Shown here: one piece after another, positions 1 to 7,832 of the stretch
How positions within the stretch are numbered: position 1 is the first letter of the stretch
Layout: the number at the start of each line of letters is the position of its first letter
Assembly (NCBI RefSeq): GCF_003316845.1
Contig: NZ_QMIK01000003.1
Span: 248,001-312,000 of the forward strand
Length of the DNA: 64,000 nt
Reading direction: 5' to 3'
Source of the DNA: Cognataquiflexum aquatile
GTDB taxonomy: Bacteria; Bacteroidota; Bacteroidia; Cytophagales; Cyclobacteriaceae
Notes under the pieces: model-generated
Databases searched by the model: none
What the model was told of the DNA's origin: nothing
Seen by the model: only the letters and a program-made list of their open reading frames with translations
Program-made: the position numbers and the translations under genes

Positions 1-321
1 ATAAAAGCAGCTTTCCATCCCGATGCGACTATGCAGACTGTGAAAAGTGGAGAAAACGGATCTGAATTGGGATCTAACTCGGTAGCGGATTTTGTAACCA
101 GGATTGCCTCCTCTCCAGCCACTACGATCTTGGACGAACGGATTATGGACTATCAGATTAAAGTCGACGGGGACATGGCAGCGGCTTGGACACCTTATGA
201 ATTTTATGTCAATGACAATTTCAGCCACTGCGGAGTCAATTCATTCCAATTGATCAAAATAACAGAAGGTTGGAAAATCACTTATATCATCGATACCCGA
301 AGGAAAGAAGGTTGCAAATAA
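1..321 (+). CDS. NTF2-like / putative lumazine-binding family protein, 5' end missing
   Basis: The reading frame is open from base 1, so the start lies left of the window; the internal ATG at 31 is unlikely to be the true start because the residues before it (KAAFHPDAT) are the typical 'FHPDA' strand of the Lumazine_bd_2/SnoaL-like fold. About 106 residues are visible. The C-terminal part (GWKITYIIDTRR) resembles the closing strands of NTF2-like proteins, where 'GWKI' is common. These proteins form small cone-shaped alpha+beta folds; the ligand or reaction of this one cannot be read from sequence. The window holds another member of the fold at 49326-49748. Family placement is fairly sure, function is not. 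Confidence 0.75.
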   Translation: MKAAFHPDATMQTVKSGENGSELGSNSVADFVTRIASSPATTILDERIMDYQIKVDGDMAAAWTPYEFYVNDNFSHCGVNSFQLIKITEGWKITYIIDTRRKEGCK

Positions 322-380
322 ATTCAAATTTTGATTACCTATCCATCTGATTGGAATGATAATTAATCCGACATAAACGA

Positions 381-411
381 AAAAAGGAGAGGTCAACCCT
401 CTCCTTTTTTT
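381..411. terminator. Bidirectional Rho-independent terminator
   Basis: A 12-bp stem (AAAAAGGAGAGG at 381-392, complement at 398-409) with a 5-base loop has T-runs on both strands. It lies between two convergent genes and can end both. Confidence 0.85.
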
Positions 412-441
412 ATGTCAATGGAATTCTTGTTGCAAAATGTT

Positions 442-2367
442 TTATTCCTTGATTTCAATTACTTTGAATTCTGTTCTTCTATTGGTCTGATGTTCTTCTT
501 CAGTTTGGGCATCTGCGATAATCAACTGTCGCTTGCCATAACCTTTGGCTACTAACCTGCTCGCATCTATTCCCTGTGAAACAAGGTAAGCCACTGCTGA
601 TTCAGCCCTTCTTTGTGTCAGCGCATCGTTATACTCATCTGTTGCACGTGCATCAGCATGCGAACTCAATTCGATCCTGATGCTTGGATTGTCTTTCAGG
701 ATCTTGACCAATTTATCCAACTCCAATGCTGCATCGGCACGGATATCCGCTTTGTCAAGGTCATAATAAATATTTTCGAGCACTATTGACCTTTCCAAAA
801 TCAAAGCATCCAATACTACCGTGGTGTCAAGGGTGATATTGGTGACTTCTTGAATCAGATCTTGTGGTTTTGGTGTCTTGCCAATGGTAGTGTAAGTTAT
901 GCTTTTGCTGAAATAGCCGCTTTTGGAGGCGATGATGGAGAAATTGGCTTCAGGTGCCAATGTAAATCTCAGTCTTCCGTTTTGGTTTGAGAAATCCCCC
1001 CCAACGTTTTTATTTGCGCCGTCATACAATACAACCCTTGTCTGTGGCAAAATAACTTCGGTTCCGTCATCCTTTTTCTCTTTTGTGGTCACGTTAAGAA
1101 AAACATTGACGATTTTTGGTTTCGGTGTTTTGTCTTCAAAGAAATAAATGTCGTCATCTCCCAAACCTCCTTCCCTATTGGAAGATAGGAATCCTTCTGT
1201 CGGATATTTGGAAAAAAAGATTCCAAAATCATCTGCCACTGAATTGATGTTTGAGCCTAGATTTTTCACTTCCCAACCCTTATCCGTCCTTTCTGCTACA
1301 AAGAGATCCATTTTCCCAAAACCGGCGTGGCCATCTGAGGCAAAAAAGATCTTGCCGTCTGAAGCGATATAAGGAAACATTTCATTGCCGGGAGTATTGA
1401 TTTGGTTTCCCATATTCACTGCATTTCCAAAATCTCCGTTGGCAAGTTTAGTCGCTTTGTAGAGGTCTTGGCCACCTTTGCCGTCCGGTCTATTGGAAGC
1501 AAAATAAAGCTCATTACCATCAGGACTGAATGCTGGTGTGGTATTATAATAAAACTCATCTTCATTGACAGGCATCCAAATCGGTTGGGTATATCCTCCG
1601 CCACGGAAATAGGAAACAAACAAATGAACATCGGGAAGGTCTTTTGTGGAGGTTGAATTCGCCCTAGCATAGATCAAGGTATTTCCATCAGGACTGACGG
1701 CCATGGAACCTTGGTTTAGGTTCTCCTCATTCCGGAATTCGGGAAGCTGTTGCACACTTTGCACATCGACTTTGATTCCTTCCGCTCTGGTACGGAACAT
1801 TTTTAAATATGGTGTTCCGGTGGAAGCATATATGCCACTGCTTTGTCTGTTGCTGGTAAAATATAGGAAACCATCGTTCACAACCGGAGAATATTCAGCA
1901 AGCGGTGTATTCAATAACTTGTAATTTTCCACCTGCATGAATTCCCAATAATTCTGGATTTCACTGATTTTTTTGAGATTGGAAATTTCAAGTTCTACAA
2001 GTTGAAGGTTTTTATCATCAAGAGTCAGTCCCTTGGCTTTCTCAAATGCGGATATTGCCTGTTCATATTCACCTTGGCTTTTTAGACTTTGTCCTAGCCT
2101 GAAAAATGTCTCGTAAGTTTCCTCTTCTGAAGCCAGTTTTTCATAATAAGCTTTGGATTCTTCTATCCTGTTGGATAGCCGGTAGCTTTCTGCTACATAA
2201 AAATTAGCCTGCTTGTTTTCCGGTTCTTTTTCAAGAATCTTCGAAAAAGTGTTGATAGCAACTTGATATTCACCTGACTGAAACTGGTTTTGGCCTTTTT
2301 GGTACATGCTAGTGCAAGCGCCTAGCAATATGGGTATCAAAACAAGAAATAAAGCAATTCGCTTCAT
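442..2367 (-). CDS. PorE-like OmpA-family lipoprotein (TPR, beta-propeller, CRD, OmpA)
   Basis: A 641-residue outer-membrane or periplasmic lipoprotein. The chosen start at 2367 gives a clean lipoprotein signal (MKRIALFLVLIPILLGAC, Cys18); the longer frame to 2430 would put a charged tail before it and overlap the upstream gene. Order of domains: TPR helices about 25-130 (NFYVAESYRL, FFRLGQSLKSQGEYEQAISA), PD40-type beta-propeller about 160-420 (AVSPDGNTLIYA, AFSPDGNELYFASNR, SDGKIFFAS), a carboxypeptidase-regulatory-like beta domain about 425-530, and a C-terminal OmpA peptidoglycan-binding domain (YYDLDKADIR, LSSHADARAT, NDALTQRRAESA). Porphyromonas PorE, a T9SS component, has this same four-domain plan, and the window encodes several T9SS cargos. 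Bacteroidota carry several paralogues of this shape, so T9SS membership is inference. Confidence 0.88.
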   Translation of the reverse strand: MKRIALFLVLIPILLGACTSMYQKGQNQFQSGEYQVAINTFSKILEKEPENKQANFYVAESYRLSNRIEESKAYYEKLASEEETYETFFRLGQSLKSQGEYEQAISAFEKAKGLTLDDKNLQLVELEISNLKKISEIQNYWEFMQVENYKLLNTPLAEYSPVVNDGFLYFTSNRQSSGIYASTGTPYLKMFRTRAEGIKVDVQSVQQLPEFRNEENLNQGSMAVSPDGNTLIYARANSTSTKDLPDVHLFVSYFRGGGYTQPIWMPVNEDEFYYNTTPAFSPDGNELYFASNRPDGKGGQDLYKATKLANGDFGNAVNMGNQINTPGNEMFPYIASDGKIFFASDGHAGFGKMDLFVAERTDKGWEVKNLGSNINSVADDFGIFFSKYPTEGFLSSNREGGLGDDDIYFFEDKTPKPKIVNVFLNVTTKEKKDDGTEVILPQTRVVLYDGANKNVGGDFSNQNGRLRFTLAPEANFSIIASKSGYFSKSITYTTIGKTPKPQDLIQEVTNITLDTTVVLDALILERSIVLENIYYDLDKADIRADAALELDKLVKILKDNPSIRIELSSHADARATDEYNDALTQRRAESAVAYLVSQGIDASRLVAKGYGKRQLIIADAQTEEEHQTNRRTEFKVIEIKE

Positions 2368-2419
2368 AGTTATTTTGGAATGTTTTCTTAATGTTTTAAA
2401 TATAGGATTTTTATCAAAA

Positions 2420-2911
2420 TTAATTCTCAAAGAATTTGTTCAGCCAGGATTCTTTTGCCTTGATTTTCCAATTATTCTCCAAATCGGCCTTGTTTTTCAC
2501 TACAGGATTCAATACGATTGTTTCGGCCTGAAGGATTCCTTCTGTTACTTTTGATTTGATACCGAGGATAGGATTTACTTCCAAGTCTCCTTCACTTTTG
2601 ATAAATGAAACTTTCCCCTGATTGAGCAGGTCGATGTCCAATTCATTTTCAATGTCCCTCAAAACTCTGACTGAAGAGTCTATCGAGCAGCCACTTGCTC
2701 CTAACTGACTTTCATCCACTGCCAAAATGATGACTTGATCAAACCGGATTTCAAAGGAAGTGGGCATCAATGCACCATGCGTATTCCATTGCTCGCAAAA
2801 AGCAGACAATCTCGAAGATAGAATCTCCAATTCGCTTTTGTCCAATCTTCTGTTTGAGGTATATGTCCAGATTCTGGCATTGGAAGGCATCTGATCAAAT
2901 GGCTTGTACAT
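2420..2911 (-). CDS. Conserved Bacteroidota protein of unknown function
   Basis: A 163-residue protein without signal peptide or membrane segment, so probably cytoplasmic. Visible pieces include MYKPFDQMPSNARIWTYTSN near the start and a central FEIRFDQVIILAVDESQLGASGCSIDSS with small residues and one Cys. From memory, similar proteins occur singly in Bacteroidota genomes and are often mislabelled 'ABC transporter ATPase', but no Walker motif is visible and I do not accept that name. The stop lies 52 bp before the PorE-like gene start, so the two may be cotranscribed with this gene first. No function is proposed. Confidence 0.8.
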   Translation of the reverse strand: MYKPFDQMPSNARIWTYTSNRRLDKSELEILSSRLSAFCEQWNTHGALMPTSFEIRFDQVIILAVDESQLGASGCSIDSSVRVLRDIENELDIDLLNQGKVSFIKSEGDLEVNPILGIKSKVTEGILQAETIVLNPVVKNKADLENNWKIKAKESWLNKFFEN

Positions 2912-3022
2912 GATTATTGTCGGTTAGCATTTACAGTAAAGTATTTCGGACTGCTTTTATTTCTTTAACCTAACGGTAATTTTTGAGAAATTGGTTCTTT
3001 TAATCAAACAAAAGTCAAAAAT

Positions 3023-3049
3023 AAACCCCAAATTTTAAACTTGGGGTTT
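3023..3049 (-). terminator. Rho-independent terminator after the iron-sulfur operon
   Basis: A 9-bp stem (AAACCCCAA at 3023-3031 with TTGGGGTTT at 3041-3049). Read on the minus strand it is followed by TTTATTTTTG. It lies just past the stop at 3071. Confidence 0.75.
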
Positions 3050-3070
3050 TGATTCGGAATTTTCATGTTT

Positions 3071-3862
3071 TCAGATGCCCATGTCCTTGGCCAGCATTTC
3101 TGCCAGGTCATAGACTTTTACTTCATTTTCTTTCTCTTTATTCTTGACACCGTCGGACATCATCGTCAGGCAAAAAGGACAGCCAACGGCTATGGTGGTA
3201 GCTCCTGTTGCCAAGGCTTCTTCTGCTCTTTCCACATTGATATCTTTCCTTCCGGGCTCAGGCTCTTTAAACATTTGTGCACCTCCGGCTCCACAGCACA
3301 GCCCTTTGGTCTTGCAGCGCTTCATTTCTACAAGTTCTACATCCAATGCCCTGATGACATCACGGGGTGCTTCATAGACATCATTTGCTCTCCCAAGATA
3401 ACAGGAATCGTGAAAAGTGATTTTCTTGCCTTTGAACTCCCCGCCACCTTGAAGGACGATTTTCCCTTCATTGATCAGTTGTTGGAGAAATTGGGAATGG
3501 TGGATGACTTCATAGTTTCCGCCAAGGGCAGGATATTCATTTTTGATAGTATTGAAGCAATGGGGACAAGCCGTCACCACCTTTTTGACTTCATAGGCAT
3601 TCATCACCTGAATATTGGAAACTGCCTGCATCTGGAACAGGAACTCATTTCCTGCCCTTCTAGCAGGGTCACCGGTGCACGCTTCTTCGGGTCCGAGTAC
3701 TGCAAAACTTACCCCCACTTTATTCAAAATTTTGACAAAAGCTTGGGTTACGGCTTTGTATCGTTCGTCGAACGAACCTGCGCAACCTACCCAAAAAAGT
3801 ATTTCTGGGGTTTCCCCGGTAGAGGCCATTTCGGCCATGGTTGGTACTTTATATGTTGACAT
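3071..3862 (-). CDS. Cysteine-rich (CCG) domain iron-sulfur protein, HdrB/LutA-like
   Basis: A 263-residue soluble protein with two CCG-type cysteine-rich domains, as in heterodisulfide reductase subunit B, GlcF and LutA. Visible parts: FWVGCAGSFDERY (first domain N-terminal Cys), VTACPHCFNT, HDSCYLGR, and the diagnostic CCGAGGAQM before the C-terminal GCPFCLTMM. In the family these cysteines hold an iron-sulfur cluster that passes electrons to or from a small oxidant. It is downstream of, and on the same strand as, the membrane Fe-S partner at 4103-5443, separated by 240 bp of repeat-containing DNA. The pair resembles a split HdrD/DsrK-type module: this protein would be the catalytic or electron-accepting part. 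The actual substrate is unknown. Confidence 0.88.
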   Translation of the reverse strand: MSTYKVPTMAEMASTGETPEILFWVGCAGSFDERYKAVTQAFVKILNKVGVSFAVLGPEEACTGDPARRAGNEFLFQMQAVSNIQVMNAYEVKKVVTACPHCFNTIKNEYPALGGNYEVIHHSQFLQQLINEGKIVLQGGGEFKGKKITFHDSCYLGRANDVYEAPRDVIRALDVELVEMKRCKTKGLCCGAGGAQMFKEPEPGRKDINVERAEEALATGATTIAVGCPFCLTMMSDGVKNKEKENEVKVYDLAEMLAKDMGI

Positions 3863-3876
3863 TAATTAGATGTTAG

Positions 3877-3894
3877 TCCCGATAGCTATCGGGA
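3877..3894. repeat. 18-bp perfect palindrome
   Basis: TCCCGATAGCTATCGGGA at 3877-3894 equals its own reverse complement. It lies 15 bp upstream of the CCG-domain gene start and inside a two-gene operon, directly beside a heptad repeat tract. I see no second copy in this window. It could be a REP-like element or an RNA hairpin in the intercistronic region. Confidence 0.7.
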
Positions 3895-4105
3895 TGAGAT
3901 GTGAGATATGAGACCTTAGAAACAAGAAACGAGATCAGAGAAACAATACATTGAAATCAAGAATGAATTATTAGAACGTATTTCAATTAGAATTTTTGAT
4001 TGATAAGTGGTGAAATTGCGCAATGGAAATTTGAACAAGTTGTTTGGGATTCAAGAATTTAAAAACCTAAGGGGCAAAATCTCAAATCTCTAGTCTCAAG
4101 TCTCA
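3895..4105. repeat. Intercistronic region with two inverted 7-bp-period repeat tracts
   Basis: From 3895 to 3943 the plus strand reads as seven heptads (TGAGATG, TGAGATA, TGAGACC, TTAGAAA, CAAGAAA, CGAGATC, AGAGAAA). From 4105 down to 4078 the minus strand reads TGAGACT, TGAGACT, AGAGATT, TGAGATT. The tracts therefore face each other and could pair in the mRNA between the two Fe-S genes. The stop codon of the upstream gene (TGA at 4105-4103) is the first three bases of one heptad. A similar tract occurs at 58086-58120. Confidence 0.6.
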
Positions 4106-5443
4106 ATTCTCCTTAATTTCTTCATTTTTTACTTTTTCTGCCCAATTAAACCTGTCAGAAGGAGGGAATTTCCATGGAGAAAAGGCCGTTTCCATATTCT
4201 GAAACATGGAATTCCATTGTGCAGGCGCTGCGGATTCTTCCATGGATACATACCTTCTCATCTGAAGAATGATAGACAGCGGATCTATATTGATCGGACA
4301 AGCTTCAACACACGCATTGCAGGAAGTACAGGCATTTATTTCTTCTTTGCTGATATAATCCCCAAGCAGTGATTTGCCGTCAGCCAATCCAGGGCCACCT
4401 GAGTCCATGCTTTTCCCCACTTCTTCTGCCCGGTCCCGCACATCCATCATGATTTTCCTAGGAGAAAGCTTTTTGCCGGTGATATTGGCAGGACACTCTG
4501 CTGTACAGCGACCGCACTCAGTGCAGCTGTAGGCATTCATGACATTGACCCAACTGAGGTCATTGATGTCTTTGGCTCCAAATCTTCCGATCTCAGCAGG
4601 AGGTTCTGCGCTTGTATCAGTAGCTATTCCGAGCATCATGTTGACTTCATTGGTCACCTCAGGCATATTTTTCATTTCACCTTTGGGCTTGAGGTTGGAA
4701 TACCAAGTGTTGGGGAATGCCAGGAAAATATGCAAATGCTTGGAATAGGTCACATAAACTGCGAAAGCCAGAATACCTACTATATGAAACCACCATGCAA
4801 ACCGCTCAATAAATACCAAAGTGCTGTCAGACATTCCTTGAAAAATTGACTGAAGGAAACTGCTGAAAAACAATCCATTCAAAAGCGTATAATGCGGAAC
4901 TCCGCGGGAAGCCAGGATTTGATCTGTAGCATTCATGGTGAGAATGGCAAACATCAAAATGATTTCGATGACCAGAATGAGATTGGCATCCATGGCAGGC
5001 CAACCGTTCAATTCAGGTTTGGTGAAGCGCTCGACCTTCATGACATTTCTCCTGATCAAAAAGGCAACACAAGAAACCAACACGGCTATGGCCAGAAACT
5101 CAAAAATATTCATTGCCACTCCATAGGCTGATCCTAGGAAAGGAGCAAAAACCCTGTGCGTTCCGAATATCCCGTCAATTACAAATTCCAACACTTCTAG
5201 ATTAATGATGACAAAAGCCACATATATCATCAAGTGCAAAATAGCCGGAGTAAACTTTTTGAACATTTTCTGTTGTCCAAATGCTACCAATAGCATGGTC
5301 TTCCATCGTTGATCCGGGAGGTCATTTCTAGTCTCTCTTTTTCCTAGGAAAATGTTTCTTCGGAGGAAGCTAATTCTTTTGAAAAGAATGTAGCCTGCTA
5401 CCGCAAAAACAAGGAGAAAAATTACTTGGGGTAAAATGCTCAT
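4103..5443 (-). CDS. Membrane-bound 4Fe-4S dicluster protein, HdrC/DsrK/GlpC-like
   Basis: A 446-residue protein. The N-terminal ~260 residues hold about five or six hydrophobic segments (for example ILPQVIFLLVFAVAGYILF, ILHLMIYVAFVIINLEVLEF, IAVLVSCVAFLI) resembling the NarI/DsrM-type quinol-interacting domain. The C-terminal part has two ferredoxin motifs, CTECGRCTAECP and CTSCNACVEACP, each carrying three cysteines in CxxCxxC plus a distal Cys before Pro. It probably takes electrons from the quinone pool and passes them to the CCG-domain protein encoded next. The pair is widespread in Bacteroidota, often near beta-oxidation or electron-transfer flavoprotein genes, but no such neighbour is present here. 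The final heptad repeat supplies the stop codon. Confidence 0.88.
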   Translation of the reverse strand: MSILPQVIFLLVFAVAGYILFKRISFLRRNIFLGKRETRNDLPDQRWKTMLLVAFGQQKMFKKFTPAILHLMIYVAFVIINLEVLEFVIDGIFGTHRVFAPFLGSAYGVAMNIFEFLAIAVLVSCVAFLIRRNVMKVERFTKPELNGWPAMDANLILVIEIILMFAILTMNATDQILASRGVPHYTLLNGLFFSSFLQSIFQGMSDSTLVFIERFAWWFHIVGILAFAVYVTYSKHLHIFLAFPNTWYSNLKPKGEMKNMPEVTNEVNMMLGIATDTSAEPPAEIGRFGAKDINDLSWVNVMNAYSCTECGRCTAECPANITGKKLSPRKIMMDVRDRAEEVGKSMDSGGPGLADGKSLLGDYISKEEINACTSCNACVEACPINIDPLSIILQMRRYVSMEESAAPAQWNSMFQNMETAFSPWKFPPSDRFNWAEKVKNEEIKEN

Positions 5444-5499
5444 ATTGTTTGTATTAGCGTTTTTGGGTTGGGTTTAGTCTAAATTTTTTAATCAAATGG

Positions 5500-5530
5500 T
5501 TTGGATCAATGTTTCAATTACCTACATTTG
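5500..5530 (+). promoter_or_regulatory. Bacteroidota-type promoter of tRNA-Phe
   Basis: TTTG at 5500-5503, 19 bases, then TACATTTG at 5523-5530. This matches the Bacteroidota -33/-7 consensus (TTTG, TAnnTTTG). The predicted start falls about 10 bases before the mature tRNA. Confidence 0.7.
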
Positions 5531-5548
5531 CATCACTTTAACGGAATC

Positions 5549-5621
5549 GGTGATATAGCTCAGTTGGTAGAGCATCGGACTGAAAATCCGTGAGTCGGTG
5601 GTTCGAGTCCACTTATCACCA
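5549..5621 (+). tRNA. tRNA-Phe (GAA)
   Basis: A 73-base cloverleaf. The acceptor stem is GGTGATA (5549-5555) with TATCACC (5614-5620), discriminator A at 5621. The D arm GCTC...GAGC, the anticodon stem TCGGA/TCCGT and the T loop TTCGAGT all fit. The anticodon GAA is at 5582-5584 and reads UUC/UUU. The CCA end is not encoded (the genome continues CAAG). A terminator follows at once, so this is a single-gene unit. Confidence 0.97.
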
Positions 5622-5622
5622 C

Positions 5623-5652
5623 AAGCCCTGAATATTTCAGGGCTTTTTTTAT
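5623..5652 (+). terminator. Rho-independent terminator of tRNA-Phe
   Basis: AAGCCCTGAA (5623-5632), loop TAT, TTCAGGGCTT (5636-5645), then T-run. A 10-bp perfect stem. Confidence 0.9.
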
Positions 5653-5828
5653 GCCCAATTGATGTTTTTTAAGGTTATGATTGGTTTTCATTTATTGAAA
5701 CTTTGCATTGCAAAATAATAAATAGTAGGCATGCATACTATTTATTGTCTAATTTAAATTTAATCTAAAGTTCAGTTTTTTTTCCAAATTGCTGTAACAT
5801 TCCAATTTCCCGATCATCATCTACCTGA

Positions 5829-6317
5829 ATGAAGACTTTTTTTGAAGCACACATCTGGTCGCTAAAAAACAAACTGTATCGTATGGCTTTTCTCTGGGTC
5901 AAAGACAGAGAAGTAGCTCAGGATGTATTACAGGCAGTTTTTGAAAAAGCATGGTTGAGAAAAGATGAGCTTCAAAAAATGGAAAATCCTACCGGATGGA
6001 TGGTGAGAAGTCTGAAAAATGAAAGCCTTCAGCACTTTCGGGTTTCAAAAAAGTTTGATTCCATAGGAGATTTTGATATTGAATCAAATGAAGAAGAAAA
6101 TCACGATAGAAGTAAGGAAGTGAAGATGGTTTTTAGGTTTTTGGAATCACTTCCTGAAAAGCAACGGGAAATATTTCAGTTGAGAGAGGTAGAAGGATTG
6201 ACGTATGAGGAAATCGGGGAGTACCTCGAGATTTCATTGGATCAGGTGAAGGTCAATTTGCACAGGGCAAGAAAGACATTGAAGGATTATTTGATGCAGC
6301 AGAAAAATGGAAAATAG
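5829..6317 (+). CDS. ECF-type sigma-70 family RNA polymerase sigma factor
   Basis: A 162-residue sigma factor with the two usual ECF domains: region 2 about residues 8-70 (MAFLWVKDREVAQDVLQAVF, then NPTGWMVRSLKNE) and region 4 about 105-155 (LPEKQREIFQLREVEGLTYE, then LHRARKTL). It should direct RNA polymerase to a small regulon. The 3' end overlaps the next gene by 11 bases, and three more genes follow with little or no spacing. In Bacteroidota this arrangement of sigma factor, short membrane protein and DUF4252 genes recurs, so the downstream products probably belong to its regulatory or target circuit. The ligand or stress sensed is unknown. Confidence 0.93.
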   Translation: MKTFFEAHIWSLKNKLYRMAFLWVKDREVAQDVLQAVFEKAWLRKDELQKMENPTGWMVRSLKNESLQHFRVSKKFDSIGDFDIESNEEENHDRSKEVKMVFRFLESLPEKQREIFQLREVEGLTYEEIGEYLEISLDQVKVNLHRARKTLKDYLMQQKNGK

Positions 6318-6738
6318 GTTAAGCTCATTATTGGAAAAATATTGGGAAGGCGAAACTACCCTTGAAGAAGAAAGAGAAATCAAAAACCTTCTACAAAATG
6401 AGGAAGGCTTTGAAGAGGAAAAGAAGTTCTTTTTGGGAATTGACATAGTTTCCGCAATACAGCCCAATGAATTTGAATTAAAAAACAAGATTAGAAAGCC
6501 AACATTTCATTGGCTTAAAATAGCAGCTTTGTTTATCATCTTTCTCGCAGTGGGATCTGCAATATATAGGTACCAAGTGAAGAAAGCCGAAAGAGAGGCC
6601 TTTGAGCAAGTAATGCAGGCTTTTAACCTGATTCAAACCAATATGCAAAAAGGTACTGAAAGCCTCGGTGCCATGGAGGAAATGAGGCATTTGAATACCA
6701 CCCAAGAGATTTTCAATATTAAAGAAGAAAGGCAATGA
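6307..6738 (+). CDS. Single-pass membrane protein, candidate anti-sigma factor
   Basis: A 143-residue protein with a hydrophilic, acidic N-terminal part (about 1-65; SLLEKYWEGETTLEEEREIK) and one transmembrane helix about 69-87 (WLKIAALFIIFLAVGSAIY), followed by a short periplasmic tail. The pattern 'LLEKYWEGETTLEEE' is common in short Bacteroidota proteins encoded just after ECF sigma factors. The start overlaps the sigma gene by 11 bases and the stop overlaps the next gene by 4, so translation is likely coupled. Role as an anti-sigma factor is inferred from position and topology only; no zinc HxxxCxxC motif is visible. Confidence 0.85.
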   Translation: MENRLSSLLEKYWEGETTLEEEREIKNLLQNEEGFEEEKKFFLGIDIVSAIQPNEFELKNKIRKPTFHWLKIAALFIIFLAVGSAIYRYQVKKAEREAFEQVMQAFNLIQTNMQKGTESLGAMEEMRHLNTTQEIFNIKEERQ

Positions 6739-7271
6739 TAAAAAGAATAATTCCAATGATCATAATGACCCTCTTGGTAACAGGAGTTCAGGCTCAGGAT
6801 GATGCGATCACTAAATTCTTTTCCAAATATATGGAGGATGAGAATTTTTCCAGGGTGTATATCAGCCCAAAAATGATGCAGATGGCCGGTGGATTTCTGA
6901 AATCCGCCAGCGAGGATTCAGATCAGGAGGCGGAGGATTTAGGGGAGTTGATATCCAAAGTCAGAGGAATCAGGATCTTATCTACAGATACTCCTAACGG
7001 CAAAAACCTCTATCAGGAAGCCATGGCGACGCTTAATAAAAACAAATATGAGGATTTGATGGATGTGGCTGACAAAGGGTCCAATGTCAAGTTTATGGTG
7101 AGGGAAGAAAATGGTTTGGTCAAGGAATTATTGATGATATCCGGTTCAGGCGAAAGTTTCACCTTGCTGAGTATGTTGGGAAATTTTACTTACCAAGACC
7201 TTAACATTCTCGCTGAAAAGACCAACATGCCCGGAATGAAGGAATACCAAAACGGAAATAAAAAGAAATAG
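6735..7271 (+). CDS. DUF4252 family secreted protein (first copy)
   Basis: A 178-residue protein with a Sec signal peptide (MIKRIIPMIIMTLLVTGVQA, cleavage likely before QDD). The mature part follows the DUF4252 pattern: 'FFSKYMEDENFSRVYISPKM', a methionine-rich helix, then strands around IRILSTD and VKFMVREENGLVKELLMISG. Its start overlaps the preceding membrane protein by 4 bases (ATGA). The 16-bp-distant downstream gene is a diverged paralogue. DUF4252 proteins have no established function; their regular presence behind ECF sigma factors suggests an envelope role. Confidence 0.88.
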   Translation: MIKRIIPMIIMTLLVTGVQAQDDAITKFFSKYMEDENFSRVYISPKMMQMAGGFLKSASEDSDQEAEDLGELISKVRGIRILSTDTPNGKNLYQEAMATLNKNKYEDLMDVADKGSNVKFMVREENGLVKELLMISGSGESFTLLSMLGNFTYQDLNILAEKTNMPGMKEYQNGNKKK

Positions 7272-7286
7272 ATAAACCATAAACCA

Positions 7287-7766
7287 ATGAAAAAACTACC
7301 CTTGATTATCTTCCTTGCCATGTTCGCACATATGGCCTATTCCCAAAGCAAAAGTGTGGATGCACTTTACCAAAAGTACAAAGCCAATGAGGATTTCTTT
7401 CATATGGACATAGGAGGCAACTTTATGAACTTCGCCGAAGGATTCAATGTGAAATTGGATGAAGCCAAAGTAGAAGGTATCGTCAAATCCCTGGAAAGGG
7501 TCAAACTTTTCAAACTCCCTGAAAACAGCCCCACAGGTCAGGCAGAGTTCAAAACACTTCATAAAGCTTTGGAAAAAGAAAAGTATGAATTGATGATGGA
7601 AACATCAGATAAAGGAAACGGAGTTTTGATTTTTACCAAAGGAGATAGGATGATCAGCGATGTCGTAGTCCTCTTAAATGACAAAGAAGGTGACCTTATG
7701 GTCGTTGAATTGCTTGGAAATTTTGACTCCAAGTCTTTGGCAGAAGCAGGAAAAGGGATAAAATAA
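7287..7766 (+). CDS. DUF4252 family secreted protein (second copy)
   Basis: A 159-residue paralogue of the upstream gene, with signal peptide MKKLPLIIFLAMFAHMAYS ending before QSKS. Shared features include LYQKYKANEDFFHMDIGGNF early, a central RVKLFKLPENSPTGQ where the first copy has IRILSTDTPNGK, and a C-terminal LLNDKEGDLMVVELLGNFD. The tandem pair looks like an old duplication because only the scaffold is conserved. It is the last gene of the sigma-factor operon and is followed by a strong terminator. Molecular function is unknown. Confidence 0.87.
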   Translation: MKKLPLIIFLAMFAHMAYSQSKSVDALYQKYKANEDFFHMDIGGNFMNFAEGFNVKLDEAKVEGIVKSLERVKLFKLPENSPTGQAEFKTLHKALEKEKYELMMETSDKGNGVLIFTKGDRMISDVVVLLNDKEGDLMVVELLGNFDSKSLAEAGKGIK

Positions 7767-7797
7767 AGCAAAAAAGATTTCAAATTTATTGACTTTC

Positions 7798-7832
7798 AAA
7801 GAGCAAAGTAGACTTACTTTGCTCTTTTTTTA
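7798..7832 (+). terminator. Rho-independent terminator of the sigma-factor operon
   Basis: AAAGAGCAAAGTA (7798-7810), loop GACT, TACTTTGCTCTTT (7815-7827), T-run to about 7831. A 13-bp perfect stem. Confidence 0.9.

Noticed and set aside
2420-2911. 'ABC transporter ATPase' name for the 163-residue protein
   Set aside because: No Walker A, signature or Walker B motif is visible, so the common database label is not supported.
3065-3859. Long plus-strand frame of 264 residues
   Set aside because: It is antisense to the CCG-domain gene, whose cysteine motifs are convincing; the antisense protein has no family features.
5549-5652. tRNA-Phe as an integration site
   Set aside because: No duplicate of the tRNA 3' end and no integrase were found nearby.
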